A stretch of DNA of 64,000 bases. Origin: Streptomyces sp. NBC_00234. Lineage in GTDB: Bacteria; Actinomycetota; Actinomycetes; Streptomycetales; Streptomycetaceae. Below, piece after piece: positions 1 through 9,655 of the stretch. The notes under the pieces are model-generated. The model worked only from the letters and a program-made list of their open reading frames with translations. It did no database searches and was not told where the DNA came from. The DNA is taken from contig NZ_CP108101.1 of the NCBI RefSeq assembly GCF_036195325.1, forward strand, positions 248,001 through 312,000, given 5' to 3'. How positions within the stretch are numbered: position 1 is the stretch's first letter; the number at the start of each line of letters is the position of its first letter. A program made the translations under genes and the position numbers.

Positions 1-247
1 CGAAGCCGGAGCCGGACCCGATACGACCGGCGGCGCGGGCCAGAGCCAGCCCACCGATGACCAGTCCGGTCAGCGCCACCAGCGCAGCCACGATGGCGCC
101 CACGCGCCCCGAACCGCTGCCTACGCCGTCGGCGGCAACGGAGACGTGCGCGGCGGCGGGTGCGGTCAGTACGAACACCCCGAGCAAGGCGGCTCCGGTC
201 ACCGCGCCCACGCGTCGGGCCGTCGTCAGGGCTCGTGTCGAGTTCAT
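1..247 (-). CDS. small membrane protein, DUF6223-like (partial, N-terminal part only)
   Basis: The visible 82 residues begin at an ATG preceded by a good ribosome site (AGGAGA). They contain a signal-peptide-like segment (TGAALLGVFVLTAPAAAHVS, about residues 17-36), a short Gly/Ser linker, and one hydrophobic membrane segment (AIVAALVALTGLVIGGLALA). The pattern of an export signal ending in APAAAHVS followed by a single helix resembles the small actinobacterial DUF6223 family, but this is recognition from memory on a fragment. The gene runs off the left edge and is divergent from the two-component system starting at 477, so the 229-base gap between them should hold both promoters. No function is known to me. 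Confidence 0.6.
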   Translation of the reverse strand, partial: MNSTRALTTARRVGAVTGAALLGVFVLTAPAAAHVSVAADGVGSGSGRVGAIVAALVALTGLVIGGLALARAAGRIGSGSGF

Positions 248-476
248 GTCTCTCCTACTTTCGTGCGTCTCGTTTCCGAGGCCGGGATGTCCTCCGATCC
301 TGTCGCCGGACGCACCGCCGGTCGTCCTGCGGGAGGACGCAATCCGCGCTGCGGCCGACGGCGCACCCGCCTGCCGCGTACGCGGCAGACGTCGGGAACG
401 TACTGCGGGCGCGGTAGGCAACAGCTCGTCCCCCGGCGGGACTCCCCCGCGGCGGACCTCGGGCTAGGGTGCGCGC

Positions 477-1601
477 ATGAGCACAGGACGGCCGCGGGTC
501 CCGGCCGGTGTCACGGACTGGGTGATCGCGGTCGGCGTGGCGGCGGCGCTGTTGGTCACCGGCATGTCGGCGCAGCACTCCGCCGCACAACTCGACCTGA
601 TCGGCTACGCGTTGCTCGCAGCCGGCGGCCTCGCGCTGGCCGCGCGACGGCGGGCGCCGGTCCCCGTCCTGGCCGTCACCGGGCTGTGCGCGGTGGGCTA
701 CCAGGCGGCAGGTTTCGACGTCGCGGCCGTCGCGTTCCTGTTCGCGGTGTACGCCGCCGTGCGGGCCGGACACCGCGTGGCCACGGCAGTGGCGAGCGTG
801 GCCCTGCTGGCCGCCCTCCCCCTGGCGGCTCTGGCCTCCCTGCACGACACGCGCGAGGCGTTCGCGCAGGCCCGGGGCGCCCTCGAACTGGCCTGGCTGA
901 TCGCAGCCGCCGCCGCGGGCGAGGCGCTGCGCCAGGCGGAGCGGCGGGCGGACGAGGCCGAGCGCACCCGGGAGGAAACCGCCCGGCGCCGCGCCGACGA
1001 GGAGCGGCTGCACATCGCACGCGAACTGCACGACTCGCTCGTCCACCAGATCTCGATCGTCAAGGTGCAGTCCGAGGTCGCGGTCCACGTGGCCCGCAAA
1101 CGGGGCGAGGAAGTGCCGGAGGCTCTGCTGGCGATCCAGCAGGCAGCCCGGGAGGCGACCCGGGAGCTGCGGGCGACGCTGGAGGCACTTCGTGACGACG
1201 ACAAGGCCCCGCCGCACGGTCTCGACGACGTTCCGGAACTGGTGGAGAGGGCTCGCATGACCGGTCTGGACACGGCGCTGACGATCGAAGGACTCCGACA
1301 GGACATGCCGGCAGCGGTGGACCGTACCGTCTACCGGATCGTTCAGGAATCGCTCACCAACATCGCCCGCCACGCCGCCGCGACGACCGCGTCGGTACGG
1401 ATCGACTACGGTCCCGACGCCCTGACCGTACGAGTCGACGACGACGGCCGGGCCACGCCGTCCGCTGCGTCGACACCCGGCGTCGGGCTGCTCGGCATGC
1501 GCGAACGCGTCACCGCTCTCGGCGGCCGGCTGCACGCGGAGCCCCGCACCGGGGGCGGCTTCACCGTCCACGCGGAACTGCCCGTGGAGCGGACGCCGTG
1601 A
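477..1601 (+). CDS. NarL-type sensor histidine kinase
   Basis: A 374-residue membrane sensor kinase of the HisKA_3 class. The first 150 residues hold four to five hydrophobic segments and no large extracellular domain, so the signal is probably sensed in or near the membrane. A charged linker follows (about 150-178), then the dimerisation/phosphoacceptor helix with ELHDSLVHQ (His185). The ATPase domain shows the N-box-like VQESLTNIARHA, the G1 motif DDDGR and the G2 motif GVGLLGMRERV. It should phosphorylate the regulator encoded next, with which it overlaps by 4 bases. The start at 477 gives a complete first membrane helix. The signal and the regulon cannot be read from sequence. Confidence 0.93.
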   Translation: MSTGRPRVPAGVTDWVIAVGVAAALLVTGMSAQHSAAQLDLIGYALLAAGGLALAARRRAPVPVLAVTGLCAVGYQAAGFDVAAVAFLFAVYAAVRAGHRVATAVASVALLAALPLAALASLHDTREAFAQARGALELAWLIAAAAAGEALRQAERRADEAERTREETARRRADEERLHIARELHDSLVHQISIVKVQSEVAVHVARKRGEEVPEALLAIQQAAREATRELRATLEALRDDDKAPPHGLDDVPELVERARMTGLDTALTIEGLRQDMPAAVDRTVYRIVQESLTNIARHAAATTASVRIDYGPDALTVRVDDDGRATPSAASTPGVGLLGMRERVTALGGRLHAEPRTGGGFTVHAELPVERTP

Positions 1602-2260
1602 TCCGTGTCCTGCTGGTCGACGACCAGCCGCTGCTTCGCAGCGGATTTCGCGCGCTCCTCGACCTCGAGGACGACATCGAGGTGGTGGCCGAGGCCGGCG
1701 ACGGGCAGGAGTGCCTGGCTCTGGCGAAGCAGCATCTGCCCGACGTCGCGCTCATCGACGTCCAGATGCCGGTGCTCGACGGCATCGAGGCGACCCGGCT
1801 CATCGCCGCCGACCCGGATCTGGCCGGGGTGCACGTCGTCATCCTGACCAACTACGGCTTCGACGAGTACGTCTTCCACGCTCTGCGGGCAGGGGCAGCC
1901 GGATTCCTCGTCAAGGACATCGTTCCGGAAGACCTTCTGCACTCCGTTCGTGTCGCCGCGCGCGGTGACGCCCTGCTCGCCCCGTCGATCACCCGCAAGC
2001 TGATCAACCGGTACGTCACGCAGCCGCTCCGTCCGGCCTCCGCGACGGGTCTGGAGGAGCTGACCGGCCGCGAACGCGAGGCCGTCGCGCTCGTCGCGCA
2101 GGGCCTGTCCAACGACCAGATCGCCGGCCGCATGGTGATCAGCCCCCTGACAGCGAAGACGCACATCAATCGGGCGATGACCAAGCTGCACGCCCGCGAC
2201 CGGGCCCAACTCGTCGTGCTCGCCTACGAGTCCGGCCTTGTCGTGCCACCGAGCCGCTGA
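1598..2260 (+). CDS. NarL/FixJ-family response regulator
   Basis: A 220-residue two-domain regulator. The receiver domain (about 1-120) has the acidic pocket LVDD near the start, phosphoacceptor Asp54 in ALIDVQMP, and a conserved Lys in FLVKDI. The C-terminal LuxR-type helix-turn-helix (about 150-210) reads LTGREREAVALVAQGLSNDQIA and then SPLTAKTHINRAMTKLHARD, which contains the recognition helix. The GTG start overlaps the kinase stop (GTGA), so the pair is translationally coupled. The gene may regulate the divergent small membrane-protein gene at the left edge. The transcript probably ends at the palindromic repeat 28 bases downstream. Confidence 0.93.
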   Translation: MIRVLLVDDQPLLRSGFRALLDLEDDIEVVAEAGDGQECLALAKQHLPDVALIDVQMPVLDGIEATRLIAADPDLAGVHVVILTNYGFDEYVFHALRAGAAGFLVKDIVPEDLLHSVRVAARGDALLAPSITRKLINRYVTQPLRPASATGLEELTGREREAVALVAQGLSNDQIAGRMVISPLTAKTHINRAMTKLHARDRAQLVVLAYESGLVVPPSR

Positions 2261-2287
2261 GCCGGCGAGTGGTCGAGGGGCAGCCTA

Positions 2288-2345
2288 GGGCCGGTCGTCA
2301 AACTTCCGTCTGCCGGCCGAACGACGGCAGTTTGACGACCGGCCC
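2288..2345. repeat. short palindromic repeat, deletion derivative of the 15.2-kb element
   Basis: A perfect 17-bp inverted repeat, GGGCCGGTCGTCAAACT at 2288-2304 and its complement at 2329-2345, separated by 24 bases. The GTCGTCAAACT ends and the inner CGGCCGAACGACGGCAG stretch match one arm of the larger palindrome at 15172-15351. Located between the response regulator (+) and a sulfatase gene (-), it can also serve as a bidirectional transcription stop. Confidence 0.8.
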
Positions 2346-2433
2346 CAGCACGCGAGTTCGGCCACGAACCGCACCGCGCGCCGTGCGCAGCGGGAGAGTG
2401 ACGGACCGGGCCATCCGGATGACCCGCTTCCCG

Positions 2434-3894
2434 TCAGGGACCGGCGCGGTGACCGAACGGCACCCCCTCCCAGGGCGTCTCCGCCGGGAACGACTCCGCT
2501 CGGCGCTGGCCCGGTGGGCGCGGGGCGGCCCGTTCGATCCGGGGTTTCACGTTCTCGACCCGCTGTAGCCAGTCCAGCAGCTCCAGGCGGAGCCCGTCGG
2601 CGACCTCCCGGTGCGAGGCGAGCCCGGCGAGGTTGTCCAGCTCGTACGGATCGGCGGCCAGGTCGTACAGCTCGGTCTCGGTATAGCGGTCCGCGTCGGG
2701 GTCGTTCCAGGCGTCCGCTCCCGGCGCCTCCACCGCGTACTTCCAGCGTGACGTACGTACCGCGCGGCCCACCCGGTCCTCGCTGATCTGGACGAACGCG
2801 GAGCCTGGCCGGCCGGGATCGCGTCCCCCGCCGGTCAGCGGCAGCAGGGAACGCCCCTGTACGCCGTCGGGTACCGCGATGCCCGCGGCCGTCAGCAGGG
2901 TCGGCATCAGGTCAACCGTGCCGACCGGCTGCCGTACGAGCCCGCCGCCGGTGAAGCCGGGGCCGGTGAGCGCGAGCGGCACACGGACGGACGCCTCGTG
3001 CGCCGAGCGCTTGTACTCGCTGTTGCGGGTACGGAAGTGGGACCCGTGATCCGCTGTCCACGCGAGCACCGTGTTCTCCGCGGTCCCGAGGCTCCGCAGC
3101 GCGTCGCGCAGCCGGCCCACCCCCTCGTCGACCCGCTTGATCTGGCCGAGGTACCCGGCCAGGTGCCGGTGGGCGCCCCCCTGGGGAGCGCCCGGTGCGA
3201 GCGCGGCCAGGTCGGGCGGCAGCCAGGTGCCCTCGTACCGCTCGCGGTAGCCCGCCGGGGCCGGGTAGTCGTCGGTGGGGTTCTGGTGGTGCGGCTCCAG
3301 CAGGGACAGGAAGAGCAGATACGGACGGTCGTGGTGATCGGCCACGAACCGGATCGCCGCGTCGAACAGGGCGTCGGAGCGGTAGCCGGGAAGCCGGACC
3401 GGCTCACCCTCCTCGTCGTACACCACCGTGCGGTAGGCGTCCGAGGTGAATTCGAGCCGGTCCGAGGCGAGCCACTTCTCGTAACCGCCCCGGCGGCCGG
3501 GCGGCACCGGGCCGTCCGGGCCGTCCTCGCCCGCCAGGTGCCACTTGCCGATGTAGCCGGTCGCGTATCCGGCCCGGGCGAACTCCCCGGCGAGCGTGGG
3601 GACGTCCTGCGGGAGTGGCAGACCGTTGCGGAACACACCCGCCGCCGTGGGGAAACGGCCGGTCTGCAGGGCCGAACGTGCCGGGGCGCAGACCGGGTTG
3701 GAGGTGACCGCCTGCTCGAACAGGGTTCCCTCGCGGGCGATCCGGTCGAACTCCGGAGTCACCCCCGCCGGATTGCCGTGCACACCGGCCGTGTCCCACC
3801 GCTGCTGGTCGGTGAGAACCACGATCACCTGGGGCGGTACTGCCCCGGCGGGCGGCACCTGCGCGCCGCCCACCGGGTCGGAGGAGCCGCTCAT
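2434..3894 (-). CDS. type I sulfatase (formylglycine-dependent)
   Basis: A 486-residue sulfatase of the alkaline-phosphatase fold that hydrolyses sulfate esters. Near the N-terminus [10 protein letters not shown] supplies metal-binding acidic residues. The activation site CAPARS (C69, pattern CxPxR) is where a formylglycine-generating enzyme converts Cys to formylglycine. GYIGKWHL follows at about residue 117, and a late TADHG carries further metal ligands. No signal peptide is evident, so it probably acts in the cytoplasm on imported substrate. The ATG overlaps the stop of the upstream TauD-like gene by 4 bases, so the two form an operon divergent from the ROK regulator. The matching FGE is encoded at 12408-13385. 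The substrate is unknown. Confidence 0.92.
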   Translation of the reverse strand: MSGSSDPVGGAQVPPAGAVPPQVIVVLTDQQRWDTAGVHGNPAGVTPEFDRIAREGTLFEQAVTSNPVCAPARSALQTGRFPTAAGVFRNGLPLPQDVPTLAGEFARAGYATGYIGKWHLAGEDGPDGPVPPGRRGGYEKWLASDRLEFTSDAYRTVVYDEEGEPVRLPGYRSDALFDAAIRFVADHHDRPYLLFLSLLEPHHQNPTDDYPAPAGYRERYEGTWLPPDLAALAPGAPQGGAHRHLAGYLGQIKRVDEGVGRLRDALRSLGTAENTVLAWTADHGSHFRTRNSEYKRSAHEASVRVPLALTGPGFTGGGLVRQPVGTVDLMPTLLTAAGIAVPDGVQGRSLLPLTGGGRDPGRPGSAFVQISEDRVGRAVRTSRWKYAVEAPGADAWNDPDADRYTETELYDLAADPYELDNLAGLASHREVADGLRLELLDWLQRVENVKPRIERAAPRPPGQRRAESFPAETPWEGVPFGHRAGP

Positions 3895-4850
3895 GCGTCG
3901 GTCTTCCCGGCCGCCGTCGCCGAGGCGCCGGAGGCGATGCCGAAGGCGGGGTCGGGCACCTCTTCGGGGCTGATCAGGGTGGAGGAGCGGCCGTCGACAC
4001 CGACCGGGATGTCGCCGTCGATGGTGACGCGGCGGAGCTTGCGCTCGTGGGCGTCGGAGTCGTCCACGCCGTAGTGCTGCGTGGCGCGGTTGTCCCAGAT
4101 GGCGACGTCGCCGGTCTGCCACTGCCAGCGCACGGTGTTCTCCGGGCGCTCGATGTGCGCCTGGAACAGGTCGAGGAGGGCACGCGAGTCGCGGCCGGTC
4201 AGCTTGCTGATGCGCTGGACGAAGTTGCCGAGGAGCAGGGTGCGTTCGCCGGTCTCGGGGTGGACGCGCACCACCGGGTGCTCGGTGAGGAACTTCGTCG
4301 AGGTGAACACCTTCTGGTACTGGGCGAGCGCCTCCGGGCGCGCCTCGGGGCGCAGGGCCACGTAGTCGTAGTCGTTGGAGTGGACCGCGCGCAGGCTGTC
4401 GGCGAGGACGCGCAGCGGCTCGGGGAGCCCGGAGTAGGCCGCCGCGGTGTTCGCCCAGAGGGTGTTGCCGCCGTACGGCGGGATGACGACGGCGCGCAGG
4501 ATCGAGAAGGCCGGGTAGGCGGGCACGAAGGTGACATCGGTGTGCCACTGGTTGGCCCGGCCGCCGTGGTCGGAGTCGATGCCGAGCGAGTAGCGGCCGT
4601 CGGCGGACGGAACGGTGGGGTGGGCGACCGGCGTGCCGAGCAGGCGGCCGAACGCCTCGTGGCTGTCCTCGTCCAGGTGGTCCTGGCCGCGGAAGAACAC
4701 GACCTTGTTGGCGAGCAGTGCGGCCCTGACGGCCGCGACCGTGCCGGGGTCGAGGTCGCCGCCGAGGCGCACGCCGGAGATGACGGCGCCGATCCGGCCG
4801 CCGACCTTCTCGACGGTGACGGTGGAGGCGGGAGCGGTGGTGGTCGACAT
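3891..4850 (-). CDS. TauD/TfdA-family Fe(II)/2-oxoglutarate dioxygenase (taurine dioxygenase or alkylsulfatase type)
   Basis: A 319-residue dioxygenase from the chosen ATG, which has a GAAGGGA ribosome site about 9 bases upstream; an in-frame ATG 24 bases earlier is less well placed. The metal triad is visible: H103 and D105 in WHTDVTF and H259 in RATQHYG, with Arg270/Arg274 nearby for 2-oxoglutarate. Family members release sulfite from taurine (TauD) or cleave alkyl sulfate esters oxidatively (AtsK). The overlap with the sulfatase gene makes a sulfur-liberating role the best guess. The substrate cannot be assigned from sequence alone. Confidence 0.9.
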   Translation of the reverse strand: MSTTTAPASTVTVEKVGGRIGAVISGVRLGGDLDPGTVAAVRAALLANKVVFFRGQDHLDEDSHEAFGRLLGTPVAHPTVPSADGRYSLGIDSDHGGRANQWHTDVTFVPAYPAFSILRAVVIPPYGGNTLWANTAAAYSGLPEPLRVLADSLRAVHSNDYDYVALRPEARPEALAQYQKVFTSTKFLTEHPVVRVHPETGERTLLLGNFVQRISKLTGRDSRALLDLFQAHIERPENTVRWQWQTGDVAIWDNRATQHYGVDDSDAHERKLRRVTIDGDIPVGVDGRSSTLISPEEVPDPAFGIASGASATAAGKTDA

Positions 4851-4882
4851 GACGGGATTCCCTTCGGAGGCCACGGTCGTGG

Positions 4883-4909
4883 CAATTAATCTTGGAGAGG
4901 AAGTAATTG
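4883..4909. promoter_or_regulatory. candidate operator: AT-rich inverted repeat upstream of the TauD-sulfatase operon
   Basis: The half-sites CAATTA (4883-4888) and TAATTG (4904-4909) are exact complements separated by 15 bases, 33 bases upstream of the TauD-like start. AT-rich half-sites stand out in this GC-rich DNA. The neighbouring divergent ROK protein is an obvious candidate ligand. The pairing is seen directly; the binding is inference. Confidence 0.4.
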
Positions 4910-5369
4910 AGCCGAGCGGACGTCAGGTACGCATAAGAGACGGTGCGGAGCCGTGGAGTGGTGGAGTGATCTGCCGGATGGGCGCGGGCGGTGAGGCCGG
5001 AGCGGAATGTCAGGCGGCGGTACAGCGGCCCGGACACACCGGAAGCGCTGCGGGGCGGCCGGCGCGGGCGGGCCGCGCATCGGGAACGGCCGTCGCGAAC
5101 ATGCCTCGGAGACTTCCAGCGCCCCGCGGCGTACGTCAAGCACGCGTCCCCTCCCCCGACGGTGCCCCGCAGTGGTTCAATCGGCGCTTGCGCGGGGCCC
5201 CCGCCCTCTGCGTCGATGCACTGTCAAACTGCCTCTGACCAGCGTTTTCCACTGGAAGGCGGCATGGGGAAAGCGCCCTGCCCCGGAGCCGGGCGAGAAC
5301 CCCGGTGCGATTTCACGCCGCCGTAATGTTGCGACCGCTCCGTGTCGCAGGACCCGAAGGAACGCCCCC
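4910..5369. other. intergenic region between the TauD-like and ROK genes
   Basis: About 460 bases between two divergent genes. Codon-position bias is poor in every frame and I find no convincing small gene. The region must contain the promoter of the ROK gene, but no clear -35/-10 pair stands out. Confidence 0.5.
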
Positions 5370-6575
5370 ATGACAGCTGCCCCGCAGATCTCCCGGACGA
5401 CCGGTGACGGCCGTCGCGAGGCCAACGCCGCCACGGTGCTGCGTACGGTGCTCGATCACGGGCCTGTCGCGCGCCGGTCGATCGCCGCACTGTCCGGTCT
5501 GAGCCCGGCCGCCGTCTCCCGTCAGTGCACCGACCTCGTCCGCCTCGGCCTGGTACGGGAGTTGCCCGAGCTGGTGGAGAGCACCGGTGTGGGCAGACCT
5601 CAGATCCCGGTCGAGCTGCACACCGGGGAGACCGGAGGCCCGGTGGCGGGCGGCGTCCACATCGGCGTGCCCGGATCGACGTTCGGACTGGTGGACCTGC
5701 GCGGCCGGCTGCTGGCCCGCCGCGCGCTCCCGCACGACGGCATCGCCCCCGAGGACCTGCCGCGCCGGATCCTCGACGGACTGCGTGCCTTTCTGGCCGA
5801 CTCCGGCCGGGGCCGGCATCTGCTGGGGGTGGGCGCCGCCCTCGGCGGCTGGGTGGATCCGGCGCTGGGGACGGCCGTGCGCCACGACGCGCTGGGCTGG
5901 CACCACCGGCCGCTCGCCACCGAACTCACCCGTGGCCTGGGCGGACTTGAGGTCCGGGTCGACAATCACGCCAGGGCGATCGCCCAGTCCGAGATCCTCT
6001 TCGGCAGGCCCGCCGCGCGCCGCAGTCTGGTCCACCTCTTCGTCGGCAATGTGGTCGATGCCGCGCTGGGCATCGCCGGGGTGGTCCACCAGGGTCCGGG
6101 GTCCGGTGCCGGGGACGTGGCGCATCTGCCCGTGCCGGACTCGACGGCCCTCTGCCCCTGCGGACGGTCCGGCTGCCTGGAGGCGACGGCTTCCAACACG
6201 GCTGTCGCGCTCACCGCCGTGCGGCGCGGAATCGTGCCCGAGCCCGACGTGTTCCTGGTGGTGGACGCGGCGGCTGCCGGTGACCGCCGGGCGGACCGGC
6301 TGCTGCGCGAGCGCGCCCGCGCGGTCGGACGGGCGGCTGCCCTGCTGCTCGACGTCCTCAACCCCGATCTGGTCGTGGTCACCGAGCACTCCAGCCTCGT
6401 CAACCCGGAGTACCTCGAGGAGATCCGGGGCGCGGCGGTCGATCTGTCGCACGTCTGCGAGGACCCCGAGCGGATCGTCAGTCCGTATGCCGGGACGGCG
6501 GTGCTGCCCGTCGCCGCGGGCACCATTCTCCTGAACCCGCTGTTCAGGAGCCCTTTGGCGAGCTTCGACCGGTAA
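5370..6575 (+). CDS. ROK-family transcriptional regulator
   Basis: A 401-residue regulator. The N-terminal winged helix (about residues 15-75; VARRSIAALSGLSPAAVSRQCTDLVRLGLV) is the DNA-binding part. The ROK domain follows, with the zinc-site signature CPCGRSGCLEA. The kinase-type DxGxT loop is replaced by HIGVPGSTFG, so it should act as a regulator rather than a sugar kinase. The ATG at 5370 has GAAGGA 8 bases upstream; the frame stays open further upstream without codon bias. It is divergent from the TauD/sulfatase pair and precedes the importer operon, so it probably controls both in response to the imported ligand, which for many ROK proteins is a sugar. Confidence 0.9.
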   Translation: MTAAPQISRTTGDGRREANAATVLRTVLDHGPVARRSIAALSGLSPAAVSRQCTDLVRLGLVRELPELVESTGVGRPQIPVELHTGETGGPVAGGVHIGVPGSTFGLVDLRGRLLARRALPHDGIAPEDLPRRILDGLRAFLADSGRGRHLLGVGAALGGWVDPALGTAVRHDALGWHHRPLATELTRGLGGLEVRVDNHARAIAQSEILFGRPAARRSLVHLFVGNVVDAALGIAGVVHQGPGSGAGDVAHLPVPDSTALCPCGRSGCLEATASNTAVALTAVRRGIVPEPDVFLVVDAAAAGDRRADRLLRERARAVGRAAALLLDVLNPDLVVVTEHSSLVNPEYLEEIRGAAVDLSHVCEDPERIVSPYAGTAVLPVAAGTILLNPLFRSPLASFDR

Positions 6576-6950
6576 CCGTTCGCACGGGGACGGAGAACCG
6601 CCCGTTCCAGGATCCGGACGGAGCAGGTTGACCGTCCGGCGAAGCCGCTGTCATATTGCTCCCGTGAACCCGGACTTGCGCCTCGTCTCCCGCAGGCATG
6701 TCGACCTCTGTCGACAGGCCAGCGCGGTCTGTGCCGTCCACAACTGACCCGGGCCGACTTCCCGACGTGCCCTGCCGGGTGTCCTCAGCGCTTCGCCGAC
6801 TCGGCACGCGTGGAGCGCCGCGCCCTGGCGGTCCACTGCCCCGGTTCCCCGCACCGCGTATCGGCCTGAGCCGTCGGCCCGGGCTCTCCCTCTTCTCGTC
6901 CGGCGGCAGCATCCGCACCCGTCCGTACTGATCCCGCACGCCCACTGAGC

Positions 6951-6971
6951 CGTACGACCCGGAGTCGTACG
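6951..6971. promoter_or_regulatory. inverted repeat upstream of the importer operon
   Basis: CGTACGAC and its complement GTCGTACG are separated by 5 bases. It lies about 140 bases before the binding-protein start and 375 bases after the ROK stop. It could be an operator or a weak hairpin. The rest of the 6576-7111 gap shows no gene I can support. Confidence 0.3.
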
Positions 6972-7043
6972 CCGCAGGAACCGTACGTCTTCCGAACCCG
7001 GCGCACCGCTCGGGTTATTACTCCCGCAGCGGAACCAATGCAC

Positions 7044-7057
7044 GAATGCGCGCATTC
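7044..7057. promoter_or_regulatory. candidate operator: 14-bp perfect palindrome
   Basis: GAATGCGCGCATTC is a perfect palindrome ending 54 bases upstream of the first gene of the importer/sulfatase operon, a typical repressor position. A role as target of the ROK regulator is inference. Confidence 0.4.
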
Positions 7058-7111
7058 TCACGGCCGCTACACCGTCCTTCGCCCTCCCTCACCGTCACAG
7101 GCAGGCTTTCG

Positions 7112-8704
7112 ATGACCGAGCTGCACCCTTCCACGTCCACCGGACCGACCCGGCGCACCACGCTGCGCGCCGCGGGCGGCGGCGCCCTGCTTCTCGGACT
7201 GGGTCTGACGGGCTGCCGCTCGGCGGTCTCGGAGTCCTCGTCCGAGCCGAAGGGCGCCGGAGCAGCCCCCAAGCGCGGTGGCGTTCTGAGCGTCGCCATC
7301 AACAGCGACTTCACGCCCGGCCTGCTGTTCGCCCAGAGCGGGCAGTCCTACCAGCACCGGCTGATCTACAACACCCTGACCCGCTACGACGACCGGCTCA
7401 GCCCGCAGCCCGAGCTGGCCACCTCCTGGACGTACGCGAAGGACGGACGCAGCATCACGCTCCGGCTGCGCGACGACGTCACCTTCCACAACGGCCGCAC
7501 GTTCACCGCTGACGACGTCGTCTTCGCGGTGAAGAACCTTCAGAACCCGGTAAGGGCAGCCCAGTTGCGCAGCACGGCCGCCGCGATCACCGGATTCGAG
7601 AAGCGTGGCGAGCACGAACTGGTGCTCAAGCTGGCGCATCCGGTGAACAACCTCTTCGACCTCTTCGAATTCATGATCATCACCGATCCGGACACGATCG
7701 AGGACGCTCTCACCGGCAAGAAGCTCAACGGCACCGGTCCGTTCGCGCTCAAGAAGTGGAGCCCCGGATCCGGTCTGAGTCTGACCAGGAACGACCGCTA
7801 CTGGCAGCCCGGCCGCCCCTACCTGGACGGCGTCGAACTGCGGGTGATACCCCAGGCCGACGCGCTGGTCTCGTCCCTGCGCTCCGGTCAGTCCCAGCTC
7901 TCCTTCAACGTGCCCGGCAAGAGTCTCGGCACGGTCAAGAACGACCCCCGGCTCACCATCACCGACTACGACACGGGTTCCGGCGCCTCGTACATCGGCG
8001 TCAACACCGCGGTCGCGCCGCTGAACGACCGGACCGTCCGTCAGGCCATCGCCTGGGCCGTCGACCGCGACCGGATCCTCGCTCAGGCGCTCGGCGGATA
8101 CGGTCTCGCCTCTGCCGCCCCCTGGCCCAAGTCCTCGCCCGCCTTCTCCGAGGCCCACCGCACCCACTACACCCACGACGCCGGCAAGGCCCGGGAACTG
8201 CTGAGGTCCGCCGGGCACCGCACACTCGAACTCCCCCTGCTGCACCTCGCGTTGCCCGGTGACACCGCGATCGCCGAAGCTCTTCAGTACGACCTGAAGC
8301 AGGTCGGGATCCACGTCACGCTCCAGCCCACCGACCCGGCCACCGGGCAGAAGAAGCTGATCTCCCAGGACATGCCGGCCCTGTGGACCATGGGGCACGG
8401 CTTCTCCCAGGTGCAGCCCTCCACCCTCGCCGTGAGCGCCTATCCGTTCAACGAGGCGAAGAACACCTCCAAGTACCGCTCGGCCGAGTACACCGAGGTC
8501 GTGCGGGAGGCATGGACGAAGCGCGAGTCGAGCGCGGCGGAGGCCAACGCCCTGCACGAGAAGATCTCCGGCATCCTGCTCGACGAGGCATTCATCATCG
8601 ACCTCGTCGTCCGCGGACAGATCCAGGTGGCCGCCGACGGGCTGCACGGCGTGACCCTGAACAAGTTCTCGTATCTGAACCTCGACAACGCCTACCTGGC
8701 CTGA
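7112..8704 (+). CDS. ABC transporter substrate-binding lipoprotein (SBP_bac_5, peptide/nickel family)
   Basis: A 530-residue extracellular solute-binding protein. The N-terminus has a twin-arginine-like RRTTLR, a hydrophobic stretch and the lipobox LTGC (Cys35), so it is predicted to be exported, lipidated and held on the outer face of the membrane. The body matches the oligopeptide/dipeptide/nickel family: LATSWTYAKDGRSITLRLRD, then DDVVFAVKNL, and NGTGPFALKKW. It is the first gene of a six-gene operon with two permeases and a fused ATPase. Although the family is named for peptides, many actinobacterial members bind oligosaccharides; linkage to sulfatases and an FGE suggests a sulfated ligand. 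Confidence 0.92.
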   Translation: MTELHPSTSTGPTRRTTLRAAGGGALLLGLGLTGCRSAVSESSSEPKGAGAAPKRGGVLSVAINSDFTPGLLFAQSGQSYQHRLIYNTLTRYDDRLSPQPELATSWTYAKDGRSITLRLRDDVTFHNGRTFTADDVVFAVKNLQNPVRAAQLRSTAAAITGFEKRGEHELVLKLAHPVNNLFDLFEFMIITDPDTIEDALTGKKLNGTGPFALKKWSPGSGLSLTRNDRYWQPGRPYLDGVELRVIPQADALVSSLRSGQSQLSFNVPGKSLGTVKNDPRLTITDYDTGSGASYIGVNTAVAPLNDRTVRQAIAWAVDRDRILAQALGGYGLASAAPWPKSSPAFSEAHRTHYTHDAGKARELLRSAGHRTLELPLLHLALPGDTAIAEALQYDLKQVGIHVTLQPTDPATGQKKLISQDMPALWTMGHGFSQVQPSTLAVSAYPFNEAKNTSKYRSAEYTEVVREAWTKRESSAAEANALHEKISGILLDEAFIIDLVVRGQIQVAADGLHGVTLNKFSYLNLDNAYLA

Positions 8705-8705
8705 C

Positions 8706-9650
8706 ATGCGCGGCTACCTGCTCCGGCGGCTGCCGTCCGCCCTCCTCGTCCTGCTCGGGGCCTCGTTCCTGATCTTCGCGATCCTGCGGCTCGTCCCCGG
8801 CGATCCCGCCACCTCGCTCGCCGGCCCCGACGCCGACGCGGCGACCGTGGCCGCGATCCGCGAGCGGCTCGGGCTCGACGCACCCCTGCTCTCCCAGTAC
8901 GCCCACTGGCTCGGCTCCCTGCTGACGGGCGACCTCGGGCCCTCGTACGCGATCGGGGGCCAGACCTCCGACCTGATCGGGGACGGGCTCGGCGCGACCG
9001 CCGAACTCACTCTGGCCGCACTGCTGTTGGTGATCGCGCTCGGTACGGCCTTCGGCATGCTCGGGGCCACCTCTCCCCGGCGCTGGGTCCGGACCTCGAT
9101 CCGGGTGGTCACGACCGCCGCGCTGGCCGTGCCGCCCTTCGTCAGCGGCGTCCTCCTGGTGCTGCTGTTCGCCGTCGTCCTGGGCGTGCTGCCGCCGGGC
9201 GGCCGGGTCCCCTTCCTGACCGCCCCCGACCTCGCGGCGCAGTACCTGCTGCTGCCCGCACTCTGCCTGGCCCTGCCCAGCGCCGCCGTTCTCGGCCGCT
9301 ATCTCAAGGACGGGATCGAACGCGCGCTGGCCGAGGACTGCATCCGCACCGCCACCGCGGCCGGAGTGACACCGCGCCGGCTGCTGTGGCGGCACGCCCT
9401 GCCGAACGCCCTCCCGCCCGTCGTCACCCTGCTCGGCATGCAGACCGGGCACCTGCTCGGCGGAGCCGTGCTCGTCGAGGCGATCTTCGCCTGGCCTGGA
9501 CTCGGCCAGCTCGCCGAACAGGGCCTCACCCGCAGGGACTACCCCGTCGTCCAGGACCTCCTGCTGCTCCTGGTCGCCGTCTTCGTCCTCGTCCAGCTGC
9601 TCACAGACCTCGTGTACGCGTGGCTCGACCCCCGGATCAGGTGGGAGTAA
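8706..9650 (+). CDS. ABC transporter permease, DppB/OppB type
   Basis: A 314-residue inner-membrane permease with about six transmembrane helices. The N-terminal helix and loop (YLLRRLPSALLVLLGASFLIF, then RLVPGDPA) are characteristic of DppB/OppB. The cytoplasmic EAA loop is in the region ERALAEDCIRTATAAGVTPR, followed by RHALPNALPP. It starts 1 base after the binding-protein stop and pairs with the next permease to form the channel. Confidence 0.92.
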   Translation: MRGYLLRRLPSALLVLLGASFLIFAILRLVPGDPATSLAGPDADAATVAAIRERLGLDAPLLSQYAHWLGSLLTGDLGPSYAIGGQTSDLIGDGLGATAELTLAALLLVIALGTAFGMLGATSPRRWVRTSIRVVTTAALAVPPFVSGVLLVLLFAVVLGVLPPGGRVPFLTAPDLAAQYLLLPALCLALPSAAVLGRYLKDGIERALAEDCIRTATAAGVTPRRLLWRHALPNALPPVVTLLGMQTGHLLGGAVLVEAIFAWPGLGQLAEQGLTRRDYPVVQDLLLLLVAVFVLVQLLTDLVYAWLDPRIRWE

Positions 9651-9655
9651 CCGCC

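Noticed and set aside
6576..7111. Possible small genes in the gap after the ROK regulator, such as a minus-strand frame at 6651-7061.
   Set aside because: No ribosome sites, no codon-position bias and repetitive Arg/Gly/Ala translations.
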